A DNA stretch of 64,000 nucleotides, taken from the NCBI GenBank assembly GCA_963772335.1, contig CAVYXF010000003.1, positions 744,001 through 808,000 on the forward strand, given 5' to 3'. Of this stretch, positions 39,009 through 48,084 are shown one piece after another. Within the stretch, counting starts at the first letter, position 1, and each line of letters starts with the position of its first letter. The notes under the pieces were generated by a model. That model saw nothing but the letters and a program-made list of their open reading frames with translations, did not search any database and was not told the DNA's origin. This DNA is from CAVYXF01 sp963772335 (GTDB lineage Bacteria > Pseudomonadota > Alphaproteobacteria > Rhizobiales > Rhodomicrobiaceae). Made by a program: the position numbers and the translations under genes.

Positions 39009-39665
39009 ATGAAGTTTTTTGTCGACACCGCAGATATCGCCGAAATCCGCGCGCTGGCCGCCACCGGAATGGTTGACGGCGTCACCACCAACCCGACGCT
39101 GATCGCCAAATCGGGCCGGAATTTCATCGAGTCCATTCGCGAGATTTGTGCGATCGTCGAAGGCCCGGTCAGCGCCGAAGTCGCCGCAACCGCGGCCGAC
39201 AGGATGGTTGCCGAGGGGCGCGAGCTTGCCAAGATCGCGCAGAATGTTGCGGTGAAGGTGCCGCTGACCTGGGACGGCCTCACTGCCTGCCGCACGCTCA
39301 GCCAGCTCGGCATCATGGTCAATGTGACGCTGTGCTTCTCTGCCAATCAGGCGCTGCTGGCTGCCAAGGCGGGCGCATCCTTCATCTCGCCCTTCATCGG
39401 CCGGCTCGATGACGTCGGCCATGATGGCGTTGCGTTGATCCGCGAAATCCGGCAGATCTACGACAATTATTCCGATCTCTCGACCGAGGTGCTGGCTGCC
39501 TCCGCGCGGCATCCGCAGCACGTGACCCAATGCGCGCTGGCGGGCGCGGACATTGTCACCATCCCGCCGGCCGTGCTGCGCCAGCTCGCCGCCCATCCGC
39601 TCACTGACAAGGGCCTTGCTCAGTTCCTGGCGGATTGGCAGAAGACCGGCCAAACCATTCTATAG
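39009..39665 (+). CDS. fsa: Fructose-6-phosphate aldolase / transaldolase
   Basis: A 218-residue TIM-barrel enzyme of the small transaldolase (TalC/FSA) group. MKFFVDTADIAEIRAL and DGVTTNPTLIAKSG are the N-terminal signatures; the Schiff-base Lys is in NVAVKVPLTWDG, and NVTLCFSANQALLAAKAGA follows. It may serve as the pentose-phosphate transaldolase or as a true F6P aldolase; sequence alone does not separate these. A hairpin at 39680-39713 follows. Confidence 0.9.
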   Translation: MKFFVDTADIAEIRALAATGMVDGVTTNPTLIAKSGRNFIESIREICAIVEGPVSAEVAATAADRMVAEGRELAKIAQNVAVKVPLTWDGLTACRTLSQLGIMVNVTLCFSANQALLAAKAGASFISPFIGRLDDVGHDGVALIREIRQIYDNYSDLSTEVLAASARHPQHVTQCALAGADIVTIPPAVLRQLAAHPLTDKGLAQFLADWQKTGQTIL

Positions 39666-39679
39666 AGGCGTGTGATGTT

Positions 39680-39713
39680 GCGGGCGCGTTTTGTATTTCG
39701 TCTTCGCGCCCGC
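39680..39713 (+). terminator. Hairpin after fsa
   Basis: GCGGGCGCG (39680-39688) pairs perfectly with CGCGCCCGC (39705-39713) around a T-rich 16-base loop, 14 bases after the fsa stop. No clear T-run follows. Confidence 0.5.
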
Positions 39714-39744
39714 CATGTGGCGGTACCGTTGAGCCCACCCGGTT

Positions 39745-39771
39745 GTCATTCCCGCGAAAGCGGGAATCCAG
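39745..39771. repeat. GTCATTCCCGCGAAAGCGGGAAT repeat, copy 1
   Basis: TTCCCGCGAAAGCGGGAA (39749-39766) is a perfect palindrome inside the string common to this site and to 45950-45977. It immediately precedes the IS-derived region, just as copy 2 precedes the intact IS. Confidence 0.75.
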
Positions 39772-39817
39772 CCTTCCCACAGCGCAATGCTGTCCGCTGG
39801 ATCCCCGCTCTCGCGGC

Positions 39818-41148
39818 GGCTGTCCGGGAACGAGACTGGGGGAGCGGCGTCATGAGCGGCTGGTCCGGTGCAAACCGGCTATTTTCTGGAGGTCGAACCA
39901 GAAAATGGAGCCGCGCACGCGATCTCGCGGATGGCATTTCGCCAGCCTTCCTGCAGACCGATCTCGCGGCGCGGATCAAGGCAATGTGGCGCGGCATGAA
40001 CGGACGCTATGCGATGCTTCAGCAGCTGGGACGATGTCGCGAGCATCTCTGCCCAGCTGCATCGTCAGTTGCCTGCTCGGCAAGGCAGGCCAGGCCTGGT
40101 ACACCACTGCGCATCATCATGAACTGCCTCGGCAGCCGTCAGGATATGCGCGCCTTCATGGCGGCGCGCCGAGGCCGAGGGCATCTGCAGCCGCTCGCTA
40201 TCGCGAGGCGCTCTCGGCGACCTGCGCAGATTCTGCCATTTCCTGGAGCGCGCCGGCCTGCGTCAAGAACCGCGCTGATGCATGGCGGTGCGCCTGATCA
40301 TGCCCAAGATACCGCTGATCGCTGCCCAATAGCGCTGAACGTGCGGACGCATGGGCTGAAGATGCACGTGGTCTACGATCCCGATGCCGATCACCCGACG
40401 CCGGATCGCCATTAGCCGCTTCGACCGTGAACGATGTCGAGATCGGCCGCAGCGAGCCGATCGAGCGCGGCGCCACATACGTCTTCGACAAAGCCTATTG
40501 CGATTACGCCTGGTGGGACCCGCCTGCATCGGGCCGGCGCACTGGTCGTCAACCCGACCCAAAACCAACGCCCGCTACGCGGTGATCAAGGCGCGCCGGG
40601 TCATAAGAACCCAGGGTGAGGGCTTCGAAATCCTGGCCGACGCGACATCCGCCTTGCCACCCAGGGCAGGAGCAGGCTCGGCTGCCCGATCAGACGGGTC
40701 ACCCTCAAACGCGAGGATGGCACGGTGATGGAGGTGATCACCAACGACCTGGAGCGTTCGGCCGTGGAGATCGCCGCGCTCTACAAGCGCCACGGCTGGG
40801 ACATCGAGCTTTTGTTCCGCTGGATCAAGCAGCATCTGAAGCTCAGAGCGCGACTTCATCGGCCGGTCGGAGAGGCAACGCCATCAGGCTGCGGCATCCT
40901 GGCAGCCACGCATCTGCCTGGGATCTGCGCTGCGGACATGCGCGCGATCAAGGAGCTTCTGAGCCAGCACAGCCTCGGTGCCGCTGCGACTTCACCGAAC
41001 TCGGTCGGCCAGTGCCTCTTCATCCGCAAGTCCATCGACCAGCGCTCGACAGACCGCCCGATGTCAATGCCGGTCAAGCCCAAACCGACGGTGCCATCCA
41101 GGACAATTGGAGTACGCCTATGCCTGAATATCCCCGGACAGCCGTGCG
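39818..41148 (+). mobile_element. IS4-family element, corrupted copy mosaic with xerC
   Basis: The ends are GGCTGTCCGGG (39818) and TCCCCGGACAGCCGTGC (to 41148), equivalent to the inverted repeats of the intact IS at 46019-47309. Internal stretches match that element (for example 40332-40880, transposase segments THGLKMHVVYDPDADH, ITNDLERSAVEIAALYK and LLFRWIKQHLKL), but with dozens of one- and two-base insertions so that no frame is open. From about 39850 to 40325, and again near 40920-40975, short blocks match the neighbouring xerC instead. Not a functional transposase as written. Confidence 0.85.
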
Positions 41149-41182
41149 TGAAAGCGGGGATGACAACTGGGGGAGCGGCGTC

Positions 41183-42217
41183 ATGAGCGCTGGTCCGGAA
41201 GAGGTCATCCAGCCAGCCGCGCCCGATCTCGCGGAGGCATTTCGCGCCTTCCTGCAGCATCTCCGGGTGGAAAAGCAATTCGCGGCGAACACGCTCGATG
41301 CCTACGAGCGCGACATCCGCCAGCTCATCGCTTTCCTTTTCGCAAGGCAGGCCAGGCCGGTCACACTCGCTCATCTGAACTGCCTCGGGCCGCAGGATAT
41401 GCGCGCCTTCATGGCGGCGCGCCGGGCCGAGGGCACCTGCAGCCGCTCGCTATCGCGGGCGCTCTCGGCGATGCGCAGCTTCTGCCATTTCCTGGAGCGC
41501 GCCGGCCTGCTCAAGAACCGCGCTGTGCTGGCGGTGGCCTTGCCCAAGATACCGCTATCGCTGCCCAAAGCGCTGACCGTGCCGAAGGCGAAGGCCGTGA
41601 TGGAGGAAAGCGCGGATGCGGAAAGCCGCGGCCAGGAGAAATGGATCGGCGCGCGTGATAAGGCGGCTCTCCTCCTGCTTTATGGGTCGGGACTGCGCGT
41701 CTCGGAGGCGCTCGGCCTCAAGCGGAAGGAAGCGCCGCTCCCGCCCCGCGATATCATCCGGGTGAAGGGCAAGGGCGGCAAAGAACGCATCGTACCAGTA
41801 CTGCCGGTTACGCAGAACGCGGTGAAAGACTATGTCGCGGTTTGCCCCTGGCCCTTGCTGGCGGAGGGGCCGCTATTCCTCGGCGCCAAAGGCGGGCAAC
41901 TCTCGCCGCGCATCCTTCAGCTGCTGATCGCCAGGATGCGCGACGCACTCGGCCTGCCCGAGACGGCAACACCTCATGCCCTGCGGCATTCCTTCGCCAC
42001 GCATCTGCTGGGGGCGGGCGCGGACCTGCGCGCGATCCAGGAGCTTCTGGGTCATGCCAGCCTCTCCACCACGCAGATCTACACCGAGGTCGATCGCGAG
42101 GCGCTGCTCCGCGTCTACGACCGCGCCCACCCGCGCGCTGCTAAGCCCGTCAAGCCAGCGATTTGCCGAACTTCCCGGAACACGCTCCGCAGCCGAATAC
42201 GACGTCGGCGGCGCTGA
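41183..42217 (+). CDS. xerC: Tyrosine recombinase XerC
   Basis: A 344-residue site-specific recombinase that with XerD resolves chromosome dimers at dif. The SAM-like N-terminal domain begins AFRAFLQHLRVEKQFAANTL, and the catalytic set is present: Arg in GSGLRVSEALGL, Lys in VKGKGGKERIVPV, HALRHSFATHLL (His-x-x-Arg), His in LLGHASLSTTQIY and the nucleophile Tyr in TQIYTEV. ATG 41183 has GGGAG upstream, and lies 34 bases after the end of the corrupted IS. The last 24 residues after YDRAHPRAA are unusual and overlap the broken glutathione transferase gene on the other strand. Confidence 0.93.
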   Translation: MSAGPEEVIQPAAPDLAEAFRAFLQHLRVEKQFAANTLDAYERDIRQLIAFLFARQARPVTLAHLNCLGPQDMRAFMAARRAEGTCSRSLSRALSAMRSFCHFLERAGLLKNRAVLAVALPKIPLSLPKALTVPKAKAVMEESADAESRGQEKWIGARDKAALLLLYGSGLRVSEALGLKRKEAPLPPRDIIRVKGKGGKERIVPVLPVTQNAVKDYVAVCPWPLLAEGPLFLGAKGGQLSPRILQLLIARMRDALGLPETATPHALRHSFATHLLGAGADLRAIQELLGHASLSTTQIYTEVDREALLRVYDRAHPRAAKPVKPAICRTSRNTLRSRIRRRRR

Positions 42218-42685
42218 ACATGTCGCCCAGAAGAAAGGGACCACCGGAGGAGCGACAGCGCATACGCCGCGGTTTTCATCACATCGTCGTAAGAGCCGAA
42301 GCCCATCATGCTGGGCCTGCCGGGCTCACGTATTCAGCGCTTCATCGGACATCGCCGGCTCGATGCACGAGCCGCTGAAAAACAGCCAGCGCAGATACGG
42401 GCCGCGACGCGGATCACCGATTGCCGGCGCAAGGCCGGCAGCCGGAAAGGCATCGGCCAGATAGCAGCAGATTGCCGGGCCTTCGGTTACCACAACATCG
42501 CCGTGGCGGATGGTCGGAACCTTGCCCATCGGATTGATGGCGAGGAATTCCGGGCTCTTATGCTCTCCCTTGTCGAAGCGAAGGAGGTGCATCTCGAAGG
42601 GCACACCGAGCTCCTCGAGCATCCAATGCACGATCGCCGCGCGGCTTTGGGGATTGTAATAGAAATGCAGGGGAGCGTCGGTCAT
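42150..42685 (-). pseudogene. Glutathione S-transferase, broken by two frameshifts
   Basis: The thioredoxin-like domain is intact from 42685 (PLHFYYNPQSRAAIVHWMLE, then FLAINPMGKVPTIRHGD), but the frame breaks near 42335 after DEALNT, resumes as GRPSMMGFGSYDDVMKTAAY, and breaks again near 42248 before GPFLLGDMFSAADVVFGCG. A stop at 42150-42152 ends it early. Restored, it would have about 178 residues, slightly short for the family. It overlaps the 3' end of xerC by 68 bases in the opposite direction. Confidence 0.88.
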
Positions 42686-42748
42686 CGGGGTGCCATTAGC
42701 AAAAAAAAGCGCCAGCTATCGAGCCGATAGCCGGCGCCCTTGGAGGTA

Positions 42749-43582
42749 TTACTGCTTCTTCGGCGTGGCCGTCACGGATGCAGCAGCCGGCGCGGTCGCA
42801 CCGCCGCTCGCCTGCTTGGCATCAGATTCTTCCTTGGCCTTCTTGGCCATTTCGATCTGGCGCTCGCGGATGGCGCTCATCAGACGCTTGCGGGCTTCCT
42901 TGTACTTCTCGTTGTCGACCGGAGGACCGGCATAAGCTTTATCGAAGCCGGTTAGGGGCACCGGGAAACCGATCGCCTTGCCGGCAAGGTTGATGGCCGC
43001 AACCACCAGCTGCTTGCCGGTCTTCATCTCGTCGAGCACGGCTTTCGTTGCCTCGCCCTCGGCTGTACAGCCGGCGGCATGGCAGAGGGTGAACTGGAGC
43101 TTGATCGGCTCCTTGTCGTCGACCTTCACCTGCACGCCGGGCGGCAGCGCCATGCCGAGCGGCACCATGACCATCAGCGCTTCCTTGTCCTGGCCCTCCA
43201 CATGGCGGATCGCGGCCGAGACCAAGACCATGCCGGTGTTGCCGTCGAGGCGCTCATGATGGGTGAGGCAGACGCCCAGCTCTTGTTTCGGCTCGGCGAG
43301 GCTGGGGGCTTTTTCGCAAAGCTTCACCCAAGCGCTCTCCTCCTTTTTTTCACCGCCGGCGGCGGTGGCGGGAGCGGCCTTTCCGGCCGGCGCCGCAGGT
43401 GCCGCCTTGCCGGCCGGCGCCGCGGGTGCCGCCTTGCCGGCCGGCGGACCTTTCTGTGCGAGAGCGGGGTTTGCTGAAAGACCGATACCGACCGACAGCA
43501 TCAGCGCGGTGAGGCCAGCGCGCGCGCCCATTCCCCATTCACCTCTTACTCGCTTTGCATGCATTTCCCGTTGACCTTTCAC
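42749..43582 (-). CDS. Invasion-associated locus B (IalB) family protein
   Basis: A 277-residue exported protein of the IalB family. A signal peptide (LTALMLSVGIGLSANPALA) is preceded by a basic stretch; the true start may be residue 7 or 18. It is followed by three copies of an AGKAAPAAP-like repeat (about residues 46-75), then the family core with Cys pairs in KLCEKA, GVCLTH and LCHAAGC, which probably form disulfides. The C-terminus is a charged helix and an Ala-rich tail. IalB proteins in Bartonella aid host-cell entry, but most relatives are in free-living bacteria and have no known role. Confidence 0.85.
   Translation of the reverse strand: MKGQREMHAKRVRGEWGMGARAGLTALMLSVGIGLSANPALAQKGPPAGKAAPAAPAGKAAPAAPAGKAAPATAAGGEKKEESAWVKLCEKAPSLAEPKQELGVCLTHHERLDGNTGMVLVSAAIRHVEGQDKEALMVMVPLGMALPPGVQVKVDDKEPIKLQFTLCHAAGCTAEGEATKAVLDEMKTGKQLVVAAINLAGKAIGFPVPLTGFDKAYAGPPVDNEKYKEARKRLMSAIRERQIEMAKKAKEESDAKQASGGATAPAAASVTATPKKQ
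43375..43445. repeat. Tandem 27-base coding repeat in the IalB gene
   Basis: About two and a half copies of a 27-base unit starting GGCCGGCGCCGC encode the repeated Ala/Pro/Lys segment. The copies differ by single bases (for example GCAGG versus GCGGG). Confidence 0.8.
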
Positions 43583-44002
43583 CTTCGCCTTTGAGCGTAA
43601 GTTCGGAGGTAAGTGCTATCCGTTTCCCAGCACGGTCGTAGCTGGCGAAGCGCAAGCTGCGCTCCCCTGCCTCGTGGCTGGCGATCTCACTGCTCGAATA
43701 TCTGGCGTGGAACCATCCAAATGAGGCATTCCCGTGACGGAAGCCTCGTCGGACCAATCCCTCCACAGGTCCGTGGGAGGCAGATTTCGCCGATCTGCTC
43801 TATTTCCCTCCCAAAGGACGCGCTTTACATAGCACGGCTGAGGCGCAATGTGATAGGCAAAGGGGTAACAGTTGACACTGTTTCACAAATCCGCTCGCTA
43901 TTGACGTCACACTCGTGTGGCGCCCTGCAAAATGCCGACTAACTTGCTGCGGACTGTTTCGGCATTTGCGGGACAAAAGGACATTAGCGAGAAATTCCTT
44001 CG
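43583..44002. other. Intergenic region, no recognised content
   Basis: 420 bases between divergent genes. No open frame resembles a known protein. A promoter for the peptide-binding protein is likely in the A/T-richer 43850-43990 segment (TTGACA at about 43872), but a matching -10 box is not clear. Confidence 0.4.
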
Positions 44003-45829
44003 ATGATGAGCACTGCGCGCGCGCTCCTCTGGGTCATCTGTATTTTGTTCGCCGCTGCGGCGAGCGCGGCACCCCAGCATGGCATCGCCATGCATGGCAG
44101 CCTCAAATATCCGGCCGCTTTCACGCATTTCGACTATGTCAACCCGGAGGCACCGAAAGGCGGAAGCGTGACCTTCGGCGTGCTGGGCAGTTTCGATAGC
44201 CTCAATCCGTTCATCGTCAAGGGCAATGCGATTTCCGGTGTGCGCGACTATGTTTATGAGAGTCTGCTCGCACGCTCCTATGACGAGCCCTTCTCGCTTT
44301 ACGGCCTGCTCGCCGATAGCATCGAGGTGCCGGACGACCGCAGCTGGGTGATCTTCAACCTCAATCCCAAGGCGCACTTCTCCGACGGCACCCCGGTCAC
44401 CCCCGACGATGTCATCTTCTCCCATGCGCTGCTCCGCGACAAAGGCCGGCCCAACCATCGCAGCTTCTACAGCAAAGTGGCCGCCGTGGAGCGGGTTGGC
44501 GAGCGCGGCGTGAAGTTCACCTTCAACGGCGAGGACCGCGAGCTGCCGCTGATCCTCGGCCTCATGCCGGTGCTGCCGAAGCATTTGATTGACCCGGAAA
44601 AATTCGAGGGAACCAGCTTTGCCGCGCCCGTCGGCAGCGGGCCCTACACCATCACCGGTGTTGAGCCTGGCGAAAGCGTCACCTTCAAGCGGGATGCGAA
44701 CTACTGGGGACGGGATCTGCCGGTCAATCGGGGCAGCTATAACTTCGACGCGATGCGCTTCGAGTTCTACCGCGACCGCAACTCCATGTTCGAGGCCTTC
44801 AAGAAGGGGCTGTTCCATCTCGTTGCGGAGAACGACCCTGGCCGCTGGGCGCGCGATTACGATTTTCCCGCCGTGCGCGACGGCCGGGTGATCAAGAGAA
44901 GTTTCGATCTCGGCATCCCGGCGGGCATGCTGGGACTGGTGCTTAATACGCGCCGGCCGGTGTTTGCCGACCGGCGGGTCCGTGAAGCGCTGAACCTCCT
45001 GTTCGACTTCGAGTGGACGAACAAAAGCCTGTTCCACGGTCTTTATATCCGCACACAGAGCTATTTCGACGGCTCGGAGCTATCCTCGCACGGCAAACCC
45101 GCCGACACCCGCGAGCGCGAGCTGTTAATCCCTTTCCCGGATGCAGTGCTTCCCGAAGTAATCGACGGCACCCTCAACCAACCGGTCAGCGATGGCTCGG
45201 GCCACAATCGCGACAACCGCCGCCGCGCCATCGCCCTCCTGGAGGAGGCCGGCTATGAGCTGGTGGGAGGCAAGATGGTGAGGAAAGGGACAGGTGAGCC
45301 GCTCACTTTCGAGATGCTCGCTGTGACCAACGCCGAGGAGCGGCTGTTTCTCACCTATGCACGCCAGCTCCAGGGCGTCGGCATCGACGTAGCGATCCGG
45401 CAAGTCGACAGCGCCCAGTACACGGCGCGCAAGAATGACTTCGATTTCGACGTGATCCAGAACGCCTGGCCGGCCTCGCTCTCCCCCGGCAATGAGCAGA
45501 ATTACCGCTGGTCGATAGCGGCCGCCGAGAGCGAAGGCAGCTTCAACTATCCTGGCGTCAAGAGCCCGGCCGTGGACGCGATGATCGCGGCCATGCTGGC
45601 GGCGAAGACCCGCGAGGATTTCGTCTCGGCAGTGCGCGCGCTCGACCGTGTGCTGATCAGCGGCAACTATGTCATCCCGCTATTCCGGCTGCCGCAGCAA
45701 TGGATCGCCTATTGGCGGCAATTGGTGCCCCCGCGCCTGGGGACGCTCTACGGTTCTCGCGTCGATACCTGGTGGATCAAGGACGCCGAGCGCCAGGCCG
45801 CCCGCCCAAATGGCGCTGCACCCCGCTAG
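44003..45829 (+). CDS. Peptide ABC transporter substrate-binding protein, YejA type
   Basis: A 608-residue periplasmic binding protein of family SBP_bac_5. The signal peptide is LLWVICILFAAAASAAP. The mature protein opens HGIAMHGSLKYPAAFTHFDY, typical of YejA-like microcin C/peptide binders, with the family motif RSWVIFNLNPKAHFSDGTPV and LLFDFEWTNKSLFHGLY later. Length is right for YejA. The permease and ATPase genes (yejBEF) are absent downstream; instead a palindromic repeat and an IS follow, so the operon may have been cut or the gene is solitary. Confidence 0.9.
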   Translation: MMSTARALLWVICILFAAAASAAPQHGIAMHGSLKYPAAFTHFDYVNPEAPKGGSVTFGVLGSFDSLNPFIVKGNAISGVRDYVYESLLARSYDEPFSLYGLLADSIEVPDDRSWVIFNLNPKAHFSDGTPVTPDDVIFSHALLRDKGRPNHRSFYSKVAAVERVGERGVKFTFNGEDRELPLILGLMPVLPKHLIDPEKFEGTSFAAPVGSGPYTITGVEPGESVTFKRDANYWGRDLPVNRGSYNFDAMRFEFYRDRNSMFEAFKKGLFHLVAENDPGRWARDYDFPAVRDGRVIKRSFDLGIPAGMLGLVLNTRRPVFADRRVREALNLLFDFEWTNKSLFHGLYIRTQSYFDGSELSSHGKPADTRERELLIPFPDAVLPEVIDGTLNQPVSDGSGHNRDNRRRAIALLEEAGYELVGGKMVRKGTGEPLTFEMLAVTNAEERLFLTYARQLQGVGIDVAIRQVDSAQYTARKNDFDFDVIQNAWPASLSPGNEQNYRWSIAAAESEGSFNYPGVKSPAVDAMIAAMLAAKTREDFVSAVRALDRVLISGNYVIPLFRLPQQWIAYWRQLVPPRLGTLYGSRVDTWWIKDAERQAARPNGAAPR

Positions 45830-45830
45830 T

Positions 45831-45875
45831 GCATCGGACCGAAAAGTGCACGCACTTTTCGGATAAATCCGATGC
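45831..45875. repeat. Complete rhizobial-type palindromic repeat
   Basis: GCATCGGA (45831-45838) and CCGAAAAGTGC (45839-45849) mirror GCACTTTTCGG (45852-45862) and TCCGATGC (45868-45875), giving a long hairpin directly after the yejA-like stop. It could end transcription. A related partial copy lies at about 23075. Confidence 0.8.
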
Positions 45876-45949
45876 ACCAACAAAGAGTTACAGCGTAGCT
45901 CCGCGTTCAGCGAAGCGTCCAACAGAAAGAAACAGCTTGTCGCTTTGGT

Positions 45950-45977
45950 ATCATTCCCGCGCAAGCGGGAATCCAGC
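45950..45977. repeat. TCATTCCCGCGCAAGCGGGAATCCAG repeat, copy 2
   Basis: This matches copy 1 at 39745 apart from one base in the loop. It lies 41 bases from the end of the intact IS, and the other side of the IS has the complementary GTGGGGATGACAG (47316-47328), so the IS sits inside such a repeat. Confidence 0.75.
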
Positions 45978-46018
45978 ACACGGCACGGCTTTCCTTTTGA
46001 CTGGATCCCCGTTTTCAC

Positions 46019-47309
46019 GCACGGCTGTCCGGGGAAATTCAGGCATAGGCGAACTCCAATTGTCCTGGATGGCACCGCGGTTTGGGCTGACCGGCATTGA
46101 CATCGGGCGGTCTGTCGAGCCTGGCGATGGACTTGCGGATGAAGAGGCACTGGCCGACCAGTTCGGTGAAGCGCAGCGGCACCAGGCTGCTGCGGCTCAT
46201 CCTTGCGGCGATGCGCAGCAGCAGATAGGCGATCATGGCTGCCAGGATCTGCAGCCTGATGGCGTTCTCCGACCGGCCGATGAAGCGCGTGAGCTTCAGA
46301 TGCTGCTTGATCCAGCGGAACAAAAGCTCGATGTCCCAGCGTGCCTTGTAGAGCGCGGCGATCTCCACGGCCGAACGCTCCAGGTCGTTGGTGATCACCT
46401 CCATCACCGTGCCATCCTCGCGTTTGAGGGTGACCCGTCTGATCGGGCAGCCGAGCCTGCTCCTGCCCTGGGTGGCAAGGCGGATCGTCGCGTCGGCCAG
46501 GATTTCGAAGCCCTCACCCTGGGTTCTTATGACCCGGCGCGCCTTGATCACCGCGTAGCGCGCATTGGTTTTGGGTCGGGTGACGAACAGTGCGCCGGCC
46601 CGATGCAGGCGGGTCCACCAGGCGTAATCGCAATAGGCTTTGTCGAAGACGTATGTGGCGCCGCGCTCGATCGGCTCGCTGCGGCCGATCTCGACATCGT
46701 TCACGGTCGAAGCGGTAATGGCGATCCGGCGCGGGTGATCGGCATCGGGATCGTAGACCACGTGCATCTTCAGCCCATGCGTCCGCCCGTTCCATTGCGC
46801 CCAGTCGCACAGCCGATCCAGCGGGATCGGGGTGGCATCGATCAGGCGCAGCATGCGTCTGCCGTCACGGCGCAGGCGGGTGCCGGCCAGGGCGGACAGC
46901 ATCTCGAAGGTCTCGGCGAGCACCTCCGGCGGGCGGCGATGATTGGCATCGGCGAGCGTGGAGCGCATCACCGGACCGCTGCCGAGGTGGTAATGATGAT
47001 GCGCATTGGCGTTCCAGGCCGCCGCGATGCCGCGCAGGCTGCTGACCGAGGCAAGCCGGGCAAAGATCAGCGTCACGAGATGGTCCCAGCTGCTGAACGT
47101 CTTCGCATAGGCGTCCGCGTCATGCCGGGCCACGATCGCCTTGAACCCGGGCCGCGAGATCGGTTTGAGAAGGCTGGCGAAGATGCTATCCCGATAGCGC
47201 ATGCCCGGCTCCATTTTCTGAGTCTCGACAACCAGAAAATAGCCGGTTTGCACCGGAAAAGCCGGGCATGCACCAGCGACACAGTGACTCGTTCCCCGGA
47301 CAGCCGTGC
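46019..47309 (-). mobile_element. IS4-family insertion sequence, intact
   Basis: About 1.29 kb bounded by perfect 18-base inverted repeats, GCACGGCTGTCCGGGGAA (46019-46036) and its complement (47292-47309). It carries one transposase gene. Part of the repeat may belong to the host palindrome it sits in, so the exact ends are uncertain. A second, corrupted copy in opposite orientation is at 39818-41148. Confidence 0.85.
46039..47214 (-). CDS. IS4-family transposase (DUF4372 N-terminal domain)
   Basis: A 391-residue DDE transposase if started at ATG 47214; the frame is open further upstream to 47367 and MRYRDS at 47202 is another option. Acidic residues are in RLIDATPIPL and YVFDKAYCDYAWW, and the IS4-family Y-2-R-3-E-6-K signature is exact in YKARWDIELLFRWIK. 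The N-terminal part (DSIFASLLKPISR, SSWDHLVTLIFARL) is the DUF4372 domain. No internal stop or frameshift, so it may be active. Confidence 0.92.
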   Translation of the reverse strand: MEPGMRYRDSIFASLLKPISRPGFKAIVARHDADAYAKTFSSWDHLVTLIFARLASVSSLRGIAAAWNANAHHHYHLGSGPVMRSTLADANHRRPPEVLAETFEMLSALAGTRLRRDGRRMLRLIDATPIPLDRLCDWAQWNGRTHGLKMHVVYDPDADHPRRIAITASTVNDVEIGRSEPIERGATYVFDKAYCDYAWWTRLHRAGALFVTRPKTNARYAVIKARRVIRTQGEGFEILADATIRLATQGRSRLGCPIRRVTLKREDGTVMEVITNDLERSAVEIAALYKARWDIELLFRWIKQHLKLTRFIGRSENAIRLQILAAMIAYLLLRIAARMSRSSLVPLRFTELVGQCLFIRKSIARLDRPPDVNAGQPKPRCHPGQLEFAYA

Positions 47310-47370
47310 ACTTTCGTGGGGATGACAGCACTGCCTGTGGAGAGTGTGTTTCCCCTCGAACAGACACGCG

Positions 47371-47955
47371 TTAGCGGATGCGTTCTCCCGCCTGTAACAG
47401 TTCTCGGGGCAAGGGCTTTGGCGGCGGCTGCTCCACGGACTGTTTCAGCCGCGATAAGCCTTCGTCATAATCCGCGGCGATCCGGCGCGGCAAGATCAGT
47501 CCCCACCAGCGCACCAGCGGATTGTAGGGCAGCTCGGAATTGAAGGTCCAGGTCACGCGGGTCTTTGCCCCCTCCAGCATCAGAGTGAAGGCCGTCTCGG
47601 CTGTGCCCATCTTACCCAGATCGAGACGCCATACCGTGCGCTCATCGGGCAGGCTGACCACGATCTGCTGGCGGCCTTTGCCCAAGCTCTCGCTCTGCCA
47701 ACGCATCGCCGCACCGGGACCTTGTTCCGGACCGCTATAGACATATTTCGCTCCAGGATCGCGCGCGGCCCAGGGCGACCATTTGTTGAACTTCCGGAAG
47801 TCGTTCAGAAACGGGTAAATGTCTCTGGGGGTCGCATCCATGATGGCCCAGCGCTCGACATGGATGGTCGCGGGCAGGAGAAAGCCAGCAATGACAAATA
47901 TACCAATACCAGCCACAATGACCGCGATGACGGCCAAGCGACTGATTAGGTTCAT
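47371..47955 (-). CDS. SRPBCC (START-like) family protein with membrane anchor
   Basis: A 194-residue protein. One N-terminal membrane segment (LAVIAVIVAGIGIFVIAGFL) precedes a polyketide-cyclase-like ligand-binding domain: DIYPFLNDFRKFNKWSPWAA, VYSGPEQGPGAAMRWQSE and TRVTWTFNSELPYNPLVRWW are typical. Ligand unknown. It ends 62 bases from the intact IS. Confidence 0.87.
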   Translation of the reverse strand: MNLISRLAVIAVIVAGIGIFVIAGFLLPATIHVERWAIMDATPRDIYPFLNDFRKFNKWSPWAARDPGAKYVYSGPEQGPGAAMRWQSESLGKGRQQIVVSLPDERTVWRLDLGKMGTAETAFTLMLEGAKTRVTWTFNSELPYNPLVRWWGLILPRRIAADYDEGLSRLKQSVEQPPPKPLPRELLQAGERIR

Positions 47956-48084
47956 AATTCTATCCTTTCCTGCCGCTTCCCCAGCCTATATGATCGCCGC
48001 GATTTTTTCAGCCGGGAGTCCTCTCGGACCATTGCGCAACGTCGCCAGCGCCGCGGGGCCGAAATGGAACATGTGGGGGATAGC

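Noticed and set aside
39857..40415. A hybrid 247-codon frame that looks like a new recombinase-transposase fusion
   Set aside because: It is made of short pieces of xerC and IS sequence with many indels; it is better explained as an assembly mixture.
45700..47325. A 541-codon plus-strand frame through the IS
   Set aside because: It is antisense to the transposase, which has the full IS4 signature.
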